Below are positions 28,424-36,749 of a DNA stretch of 64,000 bases, in pieces. The DNA comes from Maribacter sp. ACAM166. GTDB lineage: Bacteria; Bacteroidota; Bacteroidia; Flavobacteriales; Flavobacteriaceae. Below the pieces are notes generated by a model. The model was not told the origin of the DNA, ran no database searches, and worked only from the letters and a program-made list of their open reading frames with translations. Both the position numbers and the translations under genes were made by a program. The stretch is from NCBI RefSeq assembly GCF_005771495.1, contig NZ_VAUW01000011.1, forward strand, positions 1 through 64,000, read 5' to 3'. Numbering within the stretch: position 1 is the first letter of the stretch; each line of letters opens with the position of its first letter.

Positions 28424-29200
28424 ATGACAGGCGATTTACGTGTTACTTTTTTAGGAACGGGAACATCTCAAGGAATACCAATTATTGGTAGTTCCCATCC
28501 TGTATGTTTAAGTGATAACCAGAAAGATAAACGTCTACGAGTATCTGTATTGCTTTCATGGGATGAATATAATTATGTAATTGACTGTGGTCCAGATTTT
28601 AGGCAGCAGATGCTACGCCATAATGTAAACAGCCTAGACGGTATTTTATATACCCATGAACATTCGGATCATACTGCCGGCCTTGATGATATTCGACCAT
28701 TTTTCTTTAGGCAAGGTAATATTCCTATTTATGCGCATAAAAGGGTCGTGAAGTCATTAAAAAATCGATTTGGGTATATTCTTAATGAGAAGAATAAGTA
28801 TCCAGGTGCACCATCGGTTCTAATTAACAAGGTGAAAAAGAATAACTCTTTTTCAATAGGTAATAAAGTAGTTATACCTATTAATGTTCTTCATAACAAA
28901 CTTCAAGTTTTTGGTTTTAGGGTGGGTGATTTTACGTACCTAACCGATGTAAAGTCGATTAAAAAGAAAGAGATAGAGAAGATTATAGGCTCTAAAGTAG
29001 TTGTTGTAAATGCCTTACGTATAGAGCCACATATCTCCCATTTTAATTTAGAGGAAGCACTAGCGTTTATTGATAAAGTAAAACCAGAAAAAGCTTATTT
29101 TACCCATATAAGTCATTCATTAGGTTTTCATGAAGAAGTGGAGAAACAGTTACCTAAAAATGTACATTTAGCCTTCGATAATTTAACCATTACCCTATAA
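28424..29200 (+). CDS. MBL-fold metallo-hydrolase
   Basis: A 258-aa metallo-beta-lactamase-fold hydrolase. FLGTGTSQGIPIIG opens the fold; THEHSDHTAGLDD (His78, His80, Asp82, His83) is the metal site. ISHFNLEEALAFIDKVKPEKAYFTHISHSL near the C-terminus supplies the last ligands. It resembles the PhnP-like phosphodiesterase/RNase Z side branch. No phn genes are near, so the physiological substrate is unknown. It starts at the only plausible ATG and is followed 2 bp later by a small membrane-anchored protein. Confidence 0.85.
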   Translation: MTGDLRVTFLGTGTSQGIPIIGSSHPVCLSDNQKDKRLRVSVLLSWDEYNYVIDCGPDFRQQMLRHNVNSLDGILYTHEHSDHTAGLDDIRPFFFRQGNIPIYAHKRVVKSLKNRFGYILNEKNKYPGAPSVLINKVKKNNSFSIGNKVVIPINVLHNKLQVFGFRVGDFTYLTDVKSIKKKEIEKIIGSKVVVVNALRIEPHISHFNLEEALAFIDKVKPEKAYFTHISHSLGFHEEVEKQLPKNVHLAFDNLTITL

Positions 29201-29202
29201 CT

Positions 29203-29697
29203 ATGAAAAGTAAAATATTTCTTTACCTGTTTCTATTTGTATCCCTAATCTGTTTATATCTATTTGTGAGCAGCGGTAATATGGTAGAGGCAAATACCAG
29301 TAAAATATCTAGACTAGAAAGTGAAATTGATTTGCTGAAAGATTCCGTTCAAAAATCTAATTTGAAGGTGATGGATATGCAGTACTTCTCGTTAGAAAAT
29401 AACGATGATGCTTTAGCCTACTATGATCATCTAGAATTAACTAATCCTGCGGGGTATATTGCTGATAAATTATTGGAAACTAATGAACAGAAAGGTGATA
29501 ATCCATTAATTCCTTATGAGGGAATGCAGAATGATTTTAAAATAAATAAAATTAAAATTTTGAACCATAAATGGATTCTGACCGATTTTTCTGATGGAAA
29601 ATATTGGGGTGAATTATTGATTAAGTACGAGTTAAAAGATGATTTGGGAGTAGATTTCACCCTTATCGATCATTTATTATACACCCGTAGCAACTAA
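29203..29697 (+). CDS. membrane-anchored hypothetical protein
   Basis: A 164-aa protein, not recognised. One N-terminal hydrophobic helix (residues about 4-23, IFLYLFLFVSLICLYLFVSS) anchors it, followed by a short coiled-coil-like stretch (SKISRLESEIDLLKDSVQKS) and an alpha/beta-type soluble domain outside the membrane. Located 2 bp after the MBL hydrolase gene, so it is in the same operon. Its end overlaps the convergent esterase gene by 4 bp. Confidence 0.68.
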   Translation: MKSKIFLYLFLFVSLICLYLFVSSGNMVEANTSKISRLESEIDLLKDSVQKSNLKVMDMQYFSLENNDDALAYYDHLELTNPAGYIADKLLETNEQKGDNPLIPYEGMQNDFKINKIKILNHKWILTDFSDGKYWGELLIKYELKDDLGVDFTLIDHLLYTRSN

Positions 29698-30353
29698 ATT
29701 TTACCGCTAATCCATTTCTTAAGCGCGTAGAAGTTTTGAGATGCAACACCGTGCCCAGCAGGAAACTCTTCATATACATGTTTGATACCTAAATCCTTCA
29801 ATAATTCAGGTGCCTTTCGTGCCCAATCAACGGGTATCACTTGGTCTACATCCCCGTGTGAACAATAGAAATTGAGGTTTTTGAAATTGTTTTCTTTAAA
29901 TGAATTCTTGAGTATAGCTTCATTTATATATCCGCTTAAAGCAATAACATTTTTAATTTTTTCTGGATAAGATAATGCTACTGCATAGCTAAGTATAGTG
30001 CCTTGACTAAAGCCTAATAAGTTTACGTTTTGTTCGTCTAAGCCATAAGTAGCGCAGGCCTCATCTATAAAAGCGTTAATCTTATCACGCGATTCAATTG
30101 CTTGGTCATCATCGCTCCATTTTCCTTTATCATCATCAAAATTTATAGCGTACCACGCATATCCGTTCGGCTGCAGAATATAAGGGGCCCGAACTGCAAT
30201 TATGCACAATTCTTCTGGTAATTCTGGAGCAAAGGAAAATAAATCTTCTTCATTACTGCCATAGCCATGTAACATAAAAAGCACAGGAGCTTTTTTATCG
30301 GTTAGGCTAGAAGGTCTAATGATGTGTTCTAAAGATAGGGGAGCTGTAGTCAT
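29694..30353 (-). CDS. alpha/beta hydrolase, phospholipase/carboxylesterase family
   Basis: A 219-aa serine esterase of the carboxylesterase/phospholipase (YpfH-like) family. FMLHGYGSNEEDLF is the oxyanion-hole strand; the nucleophile Ser116 is in LLGFSQGTILSYA; acid and base are in SHGDVDQVIP (Asp168 or Asp170) and AGHGVASQ (His201). No signal peptide. It is the last gene of a four-gene operon with BatA-domain protein, dihydroorotase-like protein and a small membrane protein, with gaps of 3-5 bp. The substrate is unknown. Confidence 0.85.
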   Translation of the reverse strand: MTTAPLSLEHIIRPSSLTDKKAPVLFMLHGYGSNEEDLFSFAPELPEELCIIAVRAPYILQPNGYAWYAINFDDDKGKWSDDDQAIESRDKINAFIDEACATYGLDEQNVNLLGFSQGTILSYAVALSYPEKIKNVIALSGYINEAILKNSFKENNFKNLNFYCSHGDVDQVIPVDWARKAPELLKDLGIKHVYEEFPAGHGVASQNFYALKKWISGKI

Positions 30354-30357
30354 TTAA

Positions 30358-30687
30358 TTATTGAATAAAAGTGAACCATTTTTGAAAGTAAGGCCCCACT
30401 ATTGGAACCTCTTGTTCTTTATTGCTTAATGCACCTAAAAAGCCATATATCCAAAGAACAATATAGCATAGGTATAGACCGTAAAGTGCATATTCGTTAA
30501 ACCAGACGCTTGAAAATAAGGCAAACCCATGAAACATTAGGTGTAATCCAAAAGCCTGCCGGGTATGAAATCTAGCAAAACGATACTTTGGTTCCTGATT
30601 CATAAAAAGGGCGATTATTGCGCCTAAAAGGGTTAAATATGCGATTATAGCTATAGTTTTGCCCGGTATAGTTGGGTTATCTTCCAT
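30358..30687 (-). CDS. small DUF4870-like membrane protein
   Basis: A 109-aa protein with three hydrophobic segments (about residues 9-27, 49-62 and 67-87). KTIAIIAYLTLLGAIIALFMN followed by FARFHTRQAFGLHLMFH matches small Tic20/DUF4870-like membrane proteins, in which the FHxRQA motif is common. The function is unknown. It lies between the dihydroorotase-like gene (3 bp) and the esterase gene (4 bp) and is certainly part of that operon. Confidence 0.75.
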   Translation of the reverse strand: MEDNPTIPGKTIAIIAYLTLLGAIIALFMNQEPKYRFARFHTRQAFGLHLMFHGFALFSSVWFNEYALYGLYLCYIVLWIYGFLGALSNKEQEVPIVGPYFQKWFTFIQ

Positions 30688-30690
30688 TAT

Positions 30691-31950
30691 TTAATTGTTT
30701 AAAACTAGTTGGTTGTTTGCAATCGTGCCTAGTACTTTTCCTTTCATTTTTTCGCCGAGTGCAATAGAATTTTTGGTAGAGCTAAAGATATGGTCTTCTG
30801 AAAAATGATACGAAGTATCAGGATTAAATAGTGTCAGGTTTGCTGGCTGACCTACTTCAAGTTGCGGTGAATCAATTCCAAAAATCGTTCTTCCTTTTGT
30901 TAGAAGTTCAACCGTCTCTTCAATACCAAGAATTTCGTTCAGCATACCGAATATACTCTCCAGACCTATAGAACCATAATCAGCATTGTCAAATTCTACA
31001 TGTTTAAGCTCAATGTTCAAGGGTGTATGGTCAGAGGTTACTAAATCAATTGTACCGTTTTTAATTCCTTTAAGCAATGCTTTAGTGTCTGCAGCAGTTC
31101 GTAATGGAGGCATAACCTTAAATTGTGTATCAAAATCTTCTAATACATCATCTGTAATCTTCAGATTGTGTACTGCAACACTACAGAAAACCTTTAAGCC
31201 TTTTTTCTTAGCTTCCGCTATTAATTTAACTGAATTTTCAGTTGAAATTGTTGGTACAAATAACTTGCCACCAGTATACTCTAATATAAAAAGATCTCTG
31301 GATAACTGAAGTTCTTCAGCAAGTGCCGGAATTCCTTTTAATCCCAATCGCGTGCTAGAAACACCTTCATTTACAATTCCTTTTCCAGAAATGCTTTTAT
31401 CCAATGGAAATGAAAAAACTAATCCGTCAAAATTTTGAGCGTACTGTAGTGCAATTTTTAAGAGATTTGCGTTAACTATTGGGTGTTTAAAGTCATAAAA
31501 CCCTAACGCTCCTGCATTTTTCATATCGAAAAGCTCAGCAAGGGCTTCGCCATCTCCCTTTGCCGTAAGGTTTCCTAGAGGATATAGATTGGTTAAATGA
31601 TCCTTTGCTGCATTTTTAAGGAAAACAATATCTGAAGACGAATCAGGAGTAGGAGTACTACTCGTGTTAAGAATCACATCTGTAAAACCACTTTTAGCGG
31701 CTGTACGTAATCCATTATCTATCGTCTCACGCTCTTCATACCCAGGTTCTCCAAAGCTAACACCACTATCGAACCAACCAATGGAAACATGCATGTTCTG
31801 CTGCTCAATGACCTTAGTATTGGCCGATGGTTCTAGTGTAGTTGCAATAGCATCTATTACTCCGTTTTTAATAAGGATATCCCTTTTCTTAAGGTGAAGG
31901 GCCTTGATATTCCCATGAACTATTGTAACTGATTTTAAGAGTATATTCAT
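30691..31950 (-). CDS. dihydroorotase-like protein lacking the metal-binding HxH
   Basis: A 419-aa amidohydrolase-fold protein related to dihydroorotase, the third step of pyrimidine synthesis. KKRDILIKNGVIDAI, MPPLRTAADTKALLKGIKNGTIDLVTSDHTPL and GLESIFGMLNE are family segments. The N-terminal metal motif DxHxH(x)REPG reads DSGVSFGEPG (residues 61-70), so both histidines are replaced by Gly63 and Ser65. It is therefore probably a catalytically dead homologue, like the scaffold PyrC' of Pseudomonas aspartate carbamoyltransferase. I use ATG 31950, where the conserved sequence begins, not an upstream in-frame start inside the BatA gene. Confidence 0.82.
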   Translation of the reverse strand: MNILLKSVTIVHGNIKALHLKKRDILIKNGVIDAIATTLEPSANTKVIEQQNMHVSIGWFDSGVSFGEPGYEERETIDNGLRTAAKSGFTDVILNTSSTPTPDSSSDIVFLKNAAKDHLTNLYPLGNLTAKGDGEALAELFDMKNAGALGFYDFKHPIVNANLLKIALQYAQNFDGLVFSFPLDKSISGKGIVNEGVSSTRLGLKGIPALAEELQLSRDLFILEYTGGKLFVPTISTENSVKLIAEAKKKGLKVFCSVAVHNLKITDDVLEDFDTQFKVMPPLRTAADTKALLKGIKNGTIDLVTSDHTPLNIELKHVEFDNADYGSIGLESIFGMLNEILGIEETVELLTKGRTIFGIDSPQLEVGQPANLTLFNPDTSYHFSEDHIFSSTKNSIALGEKMKGKVLGTIANNQLVLNN

Positions 31951-31955
31951 GGGGT

Positions 31956-33872
31956 TTATTTTAAGAATCTTTGAAGTAATGTTTCTATCAAAACAAAGGC
32001 CAATGCTAAAATAGCAAACCATTTCCAAAACTCGTTTATGGCGTTGTTTTTTTGGCTTTCCAAAAAGAAATTAGACAATGATGAATTGGCATTATTTTCT
32101 GGTAATCGTGAATAGATCAATTCGCTCTCTTTTCTATTATCGTTAAAACTGATATTTCTGATCATCTTTTCATTATGCATAATTGTATAGATACCTGCTT
32201 CTTTGGGGTTTTCTATAAACGTGAGTTGTACCTTTTTTGGGAATACGCGCTGCTGAGGGATAAATTCATTTTTTGCGTTCGATATTTTGATATTATCATC
32301 TTGCTGTAGCGTGATCGGCACTTCTATTTCAACCTCTTTGCCTAAACTCGCATATAAAGGCGGTAGCTTTAAACTGTTCAACCCCATATTGTAAAAAGTA
32401 GGAACGATTAAAGGAGAATTTTTAAAATTAGAATTCTCGTTTGCTAATGAAGCAGCGAAGAAATAAGCACCGGAAGTTCCTATTAAAAAAGGTTCCTTAG
32501 TTTGAAATTCAATGGCAACGGGAGCATTTGTTGTCATTTTATAGCGCTCTTCTACCGTTGGGAATTGAAAATTGGTCACTTTTTTTTCAAATACGTTTGT
32601 AAATAAAGAGTGTTCAGTTTTAACGGTCGATATCGCCATTTTTGAAACCACGGCATTTACATATCTAGTCGTGCTATACGTGTTCGATAATTGATTGTAC
32701 GAAGTCATATCGCCATCAATGCCAGGGATCAAAATAAAACTACCACCATTCGTTTTGAATGAATTGATAGCTGTGATGAGTGAACTAGGTAGTTGCTTTA
32801 TCTCATTGATAATCACTAGATTTTGATTATCAATCGTACTATAATTTAATTGTTCTAATGTACTTGATGTGATTTTAAACTCATTATTTAAGAATATTCG
32901 ATTTAAGAATTCTCCCGGGGTATTACCGATGACCAATACGTTTATTTTTAACTTTTCATTGATGTTGAAATAAAACTGATTATCGTAGTCCAATCCGGTA
33001 TCAAAGATGGCTACTTTTCCTAAAATGACATCTTTGGCATTCACTGTAAATCGAACTTCAGCATTTTTTATGCCATCAAACTTAGCAGCGGTTTTTGCTA
33101 TGAGCTCATCTCCATTGAATAAGGAAACGGGTAGAGTCTGTTCAGAAGAATTGGTAGATAGTTGAGCCACCACTTCTATTGTTTCATTATTTCTATCGCC
33201 AATAAAAACGGAGTCAATAGAACTATTTATAATTTTACTATTCGATGGTTTAAGGTAATGAATATTAATCTTATTAATAGTATCGTTAAGTTGTAGGTCG
33301 CCCATACGTTGCTGAAAATCTGAAATAAGAACAAGGTTTTTCAGCACCCCGGCTTCAGTAGAGAAATACGTGTTTCCTTTCAGTATTATTTCAGCAATAG
33401 CCAGTTGATCAGAAGAAACTGTAAGGTTCAGTAATTCATTTTGAATATCCCTTATTTCTACATCTTTAAACACCTGTTTATTGGTGAAAAGTGTAAACGG
33501 CTGGTTTTTTGGTATGCCCTTTATAAATTCTTGAACACTATTCTTAAATATATTGCCATTCTCATTTTGACCATTCATACTGAAAGAATCATCGAGGTAG
33601 AATACCGTTTCCTTTTCTTGAAGTGCAGATTCGTTTGCTAGAAATGGTTGAGCGAAAGCAATAACAAGCGCTGCAAGCAGACCTAATCGAGCCAGAAGCA
33701 AGAGCCACTTTTTTAGGGTGCTGCTTTTTCTCGATTCAGAAACAACCTGTTTTAAGAACTTTACATTGGTGAAGGGTGTTTTCTTAAAACGACGTAATTG
33801 AAAAAGATGAATTATAATAGGAATGAGTAGAAGAAAAAGACCCCAAAGTATTTCTGGATATTTAAATTGCAT
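31956..33872 (-). CDS. BatA-domain (aerotolerance-regulator-like) membrane protein
   Basis: A 638-aa inner-membrane protein. The N-terminal BatA domain has two helices (residues about 8-24 and 58-78) joined by FQLRRFKKTPFTNVKFLKQV. A von Willebrand-like region follows (EKETVFYLDDSFSMNGQNENG resembles a DxSxS MIDAS). The rest is a large extracytoplasmic beta-rich part with a final helix (about 616-635). Such proteins accompany MoxR/Bat systems; no MoxR is nearby. It is the first gene of a four-gene operon. Confidence 0.82.
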   Translation of the reverse strand: MQFKYPEILWGLFLLLIPIIIHLFQLRRFKKTPFTNVKFLKQVVSESRKSSTLKKWLLLLARLGLLAALVIAFAQPFLANESALQEKETVFYLDDSFSMNGQNENGNIFKNSVQEFIKGIPKNQPFTLFTNKQVFKDVEIRDIQNELLNLTVSSDQLAIAEIILKGNTYFSTEAGVLKNLVLISDFQQRMGDLQLNDTINKINIHYLKPSNSKIINSSIDSVFIGDRNNETIEVVAQLSTNSSEQTLPVSLFNGDELIAKTAAKFDGIKNAEVRFTVNAKDVILGKVAIFDTGLDYDNQFYFNINEKLKINVLVIGNTPGEFLNRIFLNNEFKITSSTLEQLNYSTIDNQNLVIINEIKQLPSSLITAINSFKTNGGSFILIPGIDGDMTSYNQLSNTYSTTRYVNAVVSKMAISTVKTEHSLFTNVFEKKVTNFQFPTVEERYKMTTNAPVAIEFQTKEPFLIGTSGAYFFAASLANENSNFKNSPLIVPTFYNMGLNSLKLPPLYASLGKEVEIEVPITLQQDDNIKISNAKNEFIPQQRVFPKKVQLTFIENPKEAGIYTIMHNEKMIRNISFNDNRKESELIYSRLPENNANSSLSNFFLESQKNNAINEFWKWFAILALAFVLIETLLQRFLK

Positions 33873-33979
33873 TCCTGTTTTTGATTACCTCAAAGATAAT
33901 TATTTTGAATGGAGAAGCTCAAAGGGATGCCACTAATATTTTACGGTGTTTAACTGCACGTTCAAAAGTAGGTTAGAAA

Positions 33980-34987
33980 CTAACAGAAGAAGAAATAATC
34001 TTGGGCTGGTAGTTGTCCTTTCTTATTAAAAAATGATTTTATAGATTGTTGTTCTTCTTCATTAGCTACGGTAATAATACATTGTGGTATTTCAATCGTA
34101 TTCAGATTTGAATAATGAACTAAGCATACGCCATAAATATCTTTTCCTATTTTCTTCGGATTATCACAAACCCATATAAACCTGATTTTTCGTTCCACAA
34201 GTGATTTGGCGATTGTTTTACCTTTTTTACCAGCTCCCCACACTACTAGTGTTTTTGATGGTTCATATTCTAATTTTAAAAAGTAGTGTAGTTTAATATC
34301 TAGAAAGTAATTTTGCGCATAGTGTTCACTGGTTCTTGAAGTACGCGTATCATAATCTCTCCAATAATGTAATATTTCAGTACACGAAATACAGGTTAGT
34401 CTCTTTTCGTAAAATCGGAAAGCAAGATCATAATCTTCTGGGTATCGATTAGAATTGAACGCACCACACATATCTAAATCTGTTCTATGCACCATCCAAC
34501 ATGGGGACGGAATCACGCACTCTTTATATATTTCCTGGTAATTTGTTCCGGTAACGGTCAACTGGTTCAGCCACTGTTCATACCGATGATAGCCATCGTT
34601 TATACCCTCTTTAGAAAAATAGCGAACCTGTCCAATAGCAATGGACCCTTTTCCCTTTTCCATCAATGATTTTACCATAGTGCTTATTCTATGGCCTGTC
34701 ATATAATCATCAGCATCCATTCTGGTGATGAATTCACCACTGCTATTCTTGTAGGCCTTTCGAAGAGCTGTAATAATACCCGATTCGTCGTTCGATAGTA
34801 TTTTAATTCGACTGTCCAAATTAGAAAACCCTTCGGCTATTGCTAAGCTGTAATCGTCAGAATGGTCGTTAACCGCCAGAACTTCCCAATTTTCATACGT
34901 TTGCTCACGAATTGAATTTAGGCATTCCTCAAAATATGCTGCTACATTTTTAAAAGGAATTAATATACTTACCAGTGGATTTGCCAT
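33980..34987 (-). CDS. glycosyltransferase family 2 with C-terminal Rossmann-like part
   Basis: A 335-aa protein. Residues 1 to about 225 are a GT-A glycosyltransferase: VSILIPFKNVAAYFEECLNSI, VLAVNDHSDDYSL and TRMDADDYM (DxD-type motif). From about 240 a second part begins, KTLVVWGAGKKGKTIAKSL, with a GxGxxG nucleotide loop and CDNPKKIGKDIYGVCLVHY, as in sugar-nucleotide-handling Rossmann domains. It probably makes surface glycans. It stands alone, 160 bp before the tRNA-Ser gene. Confidence 0.85.
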   Translation of the reverse strand: MANPLVSILIPFKNVAAYFEECLNSIREQTYENWEVLAVNDHSDDYSLAIAEGFSNLDSRIKILSNDESGIITALRKAYKNSSGEFITRMDADDYMTGHRISTMVKSLMEKGKGSIAIGQVRYFSKEGINDGYHRYEQWLNQLTVTGTNYQEIYKECVIPSPCWMVHRTDLDMCGAFNSNRYPEDYDLAFRFYEKRLTCISCTEILHYWRDYDTRTSRTSEHYAQNYFLDIKLHYFLKLEYEPSKTLVVWGAGKKGKTIAKSLVERKIRFIWVCDNPKKIGKDIYGVCLVHYSNLNTIEIPQCIITVANEEEQQSIKSFFNKKGQLPAQDYFFFC

Positions 34988-35103
34988 GTTGGCAAGGTAA
35001 TAAAAAACTGAATTTTGGGCTTTTCATTTGGTCAGAATTTGGGAAGGATGAAACGGGATGAAAATAAATTAAGAAAAGGCTTTAATAGGTAAGAAATCAT
35101 TTC

Positions 35104-35111
35104 TATATTTG
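35104..35111 (+). promoter_or_regulatory. tRNA-Ser promoter -7 element
   Basis: TATATTTG fits TAnnTTTG, with TTTA 19 bp further upstream (35081-35084) as a near-match to the TTTG -33 element. It lies 35 nt before the mature tRNA end. Confidence 0.55.
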
Positions 35112-35146
35112 CACCCGCATTCAGGGAATACCTGATGAGGCACTCA

Positions 35147-35231
35147 GGAGAAATGGCAGAGTGGTCGAATGCGGCAGTCTTGAAAACTGTTGAGGGTCAC
35201 ACCTCCGGGGGTTCGAATCCCTCTTTCTCCG
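35147..35231 (+). tRNA. tRNA-Ser (anticodon TGA)
   Basis: An 85-nt class II tRNA. Acceptor arms GGAGAAA (35147-35153) and TTTCTCC (35224-35230) pair perfectly; the anticodon loop CTTGAAA gives TGA (35181-35183, decoding UCA and related codons); a variable arm TGAGGGTCACACCTC and TTC-loop GGTTCGAATCC are present. CCA is not encoded. The 3' end is the integration site of the island downstream. Confidence 0.96.
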
Positions 35232-35232
35232 C
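35220..35232. other. attL of the genomic island (direct repeat in tRNA-Ser 3' end)
   Basis: CCTCTTTCTCCGC, covering the tRNA 3' acceptor, recurs in the same orientation at 56233-56245. A recombinase gene lies 238 bp inside. This is the classic pattern of tyrosine-recombinase insertion into a tRNA gene that leaves the tRNA intact. Confidence 0.85.
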
Positions 35233-35254
35233 GGAAAGTCCTATAAACGGCAAC

Positions 35255-35289
35255 AAAAACCCTCTAAATCATTGATTTAGAGGGTTTTT
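35255..35289. terminator. terminator after tRNA-Ser supplied by the island
   Basis: A 17-bp perfect stem (AAAAACCCTCTAAATCA and complement) with a one-base loop, ending TTTTTC. It lies just inside the island, so it now ends the tRNA transcript. Confidence 0.85.
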
Positions 35290-35342
35290 CATTTTTATTG
35301 ATTTCATTTAATATCAAATAATAGCAATCTAAAAGGGGTGAA

Positions 35343-35379
35343 TTTGGTGGACGTTTTGTCTTTTTAAAAAGGTCCACCA
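35343..35379. repeat. island-end repeat and inverted repeat near attL
   Basis: TGGTGGAC (35345-35352) and GTCCACCA (35372-35379) form an inverted repeat with a 19-bp spacer. The left arm is part of AAAAGGGGTGAATTTGGTGGACGT, which recurs, slightly altered, at 56150-56173. Recombinase or excisionase binding sites are likely. Confidence 0.5.
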
Positions 35380-35470
35380 GAAGCACGTAAAATTCTGTAA
35401 ATCAATTACTTAATATAAAATATAATTATTATATTTTGAGTACATTAGAGAAAGTAAACACTCTAAATGT

Positions 35471-36682
35471 ATGTCTCTTTCACTTTCCCTTCTATTTTTC
35501 ATTAAAAAAAGTAAAGTAAATGTATCAGGAAAAACTACAATCTTCCTGAGAATAACACTTGACGGACGTCGGTGCGAATTCAGCGTCCACCGTAAAATTA
35601 AGGTAGATTGGTGGAACTCCCGAACTCAACTTGCACTTGGAAACTCAATTGAAGCTCAGGAAATCAACAGGTATTTGAGTTTTGTTAAGAATAAAATATA
35701 TTCTATTCAGCAGAATTTTGAACGAGATAACATATCCTATTCAGCATCAAATATTCGGGATGCTCTTCTAGGAAAAGACAAAACTCAAAAAATGCTTTTA
35801 GAAATTTTCCAAGAGCACAACGATAAAGTAGAAAGTCTTATCGGAAAAGATTTTGCATCAGGAACGGCAGAACGGTATCGAACTTGCAAAAAACACGTTG
35901 CAGGGTTTATAAAGCAGAAATACAAGAAAAATGATATTCCTGTTCAGCAAGTAGACCATAAGTTCATTACTGGTCTTGAATACTACCTTAAAACTACTCG
36001 CAAGTGCGCTCATAACTCTGCTATTAAGTATATCACCAACTTTAAAAAGATTATCCGAATTGCGCATGCTAATGATTGGATAGACAAAGACCCTTTCTTA
36101 CATTGGAAAGCCAAACTTAAAATCGTGGAGCGTGAATTCTTAACAGAAGAAGAAATTCAGCGAATCATTGAATTGGATTTTAAGATGGAACGTCTTGACC
36201 AGGTTCGTGATATTTTTATCTTTTGTTGTTTTACAGGTCTAGCCTATGCAGATGTTAAAAAACTAAATAAAGTTGATATTGTTTTAGGCTCTGATGGTGA
36301 GGAATGGGTTAAAACAAAACGTTCAAAGACAGATACTAGAAGTAATATTCCTATTCTACCAATTGCTAAAGTAATTATCGAAAAGTATAAAGATAACCAG
36401 CTTTTGAAAGAAAAAAAGCTAGTTCTTCCAGTACTGAGCAATCAGAAAATGAATGCATATATAAAAGAGATTGCTACATTGGCCGGAATCACTAAAAATC
36501 TAACTTTTCATTTAGCCAGACATACATTTGCCACAACTGTGACTTTAACGAATGGTGTGCCAATAGAATCCGTTAGTAAAATGCTTGGTCATACCAATCT
36601 CAAAACAACGCAGCATTATGCTAAGATTTTAGATATGAAAGTGAGCAAGGATATGGAAATTTTGAGAAATAAGTTTAAGTGA
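35471..36682 (+). CDS. tyrosine recombinase/integrase (IntDOT-like Bacteroidota type)
   Basis: A 403-aa site-specific recombinase that would catalyse insertion and excision of the island. The N-terminal about 100 residues are an arm-binding domain, followed by a SAM-like core-binding domain (about 105-205) and a catalytic domain. Catalytic residues seen: Lys in KRSKTD, HLARH (His347, Arg350), His374 in LGHTNLKTTQHY and the nucleophile Tyr383. The first catalytic Arg is replaced: the segment reads CFTGLAYADV, as in many Bacteroidota recombinases including IntDOT, which also lacks it. It points away from the tRNA. Confidence 0.92.
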   Translation: MSLSLSLLFFIKKSKVNVSGKTTIFLRITLDGRRCEFSVHRKIKVDWWNSRTQLALGNSIEAQEINRYLSFVKNKIYSIQQNFERDNISYSASNIRDALLGKDKTQKMLLEIFQEHNDKVESLIGKDFASGTAERYRTCKKHVAGFIKQKYKKNDIPVQQVDHKFITGLEYYLKTTRKCAHNSAIKYITNFKKIIRIAHANDWIDKDPFLHWKAKLKIVEREFLTEEEIQRIIELDFKMERLDQVRDIFIFCCFTGLAYADVKKLNKVDIVLGSDGEEWVKTKRSKTDTRSNIPILPIAKVIIEKYKDNQLLKEKKLVLPVLSNQKMNAYIKEIATLAGITKNLTFHLARHTFATTVTLTNGVPIESVSKMLGHTNLKTTQHYAKILDMKVSKDMEILRNKFK

Positions 36683-36749
36683 TTGTTATGTTCTTAAAAC
36701 ATACGACACCTTACACTCACAGGGTAACTTCAATCAATAAAAGAAATAA

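Noticed and set aside
35471-36682. Recombinase thought inactive because the first catalytic Arg is Ala
   Set aside because: The same site is altered in active IntDOT-type recombinases; the other catalytic residues are present.
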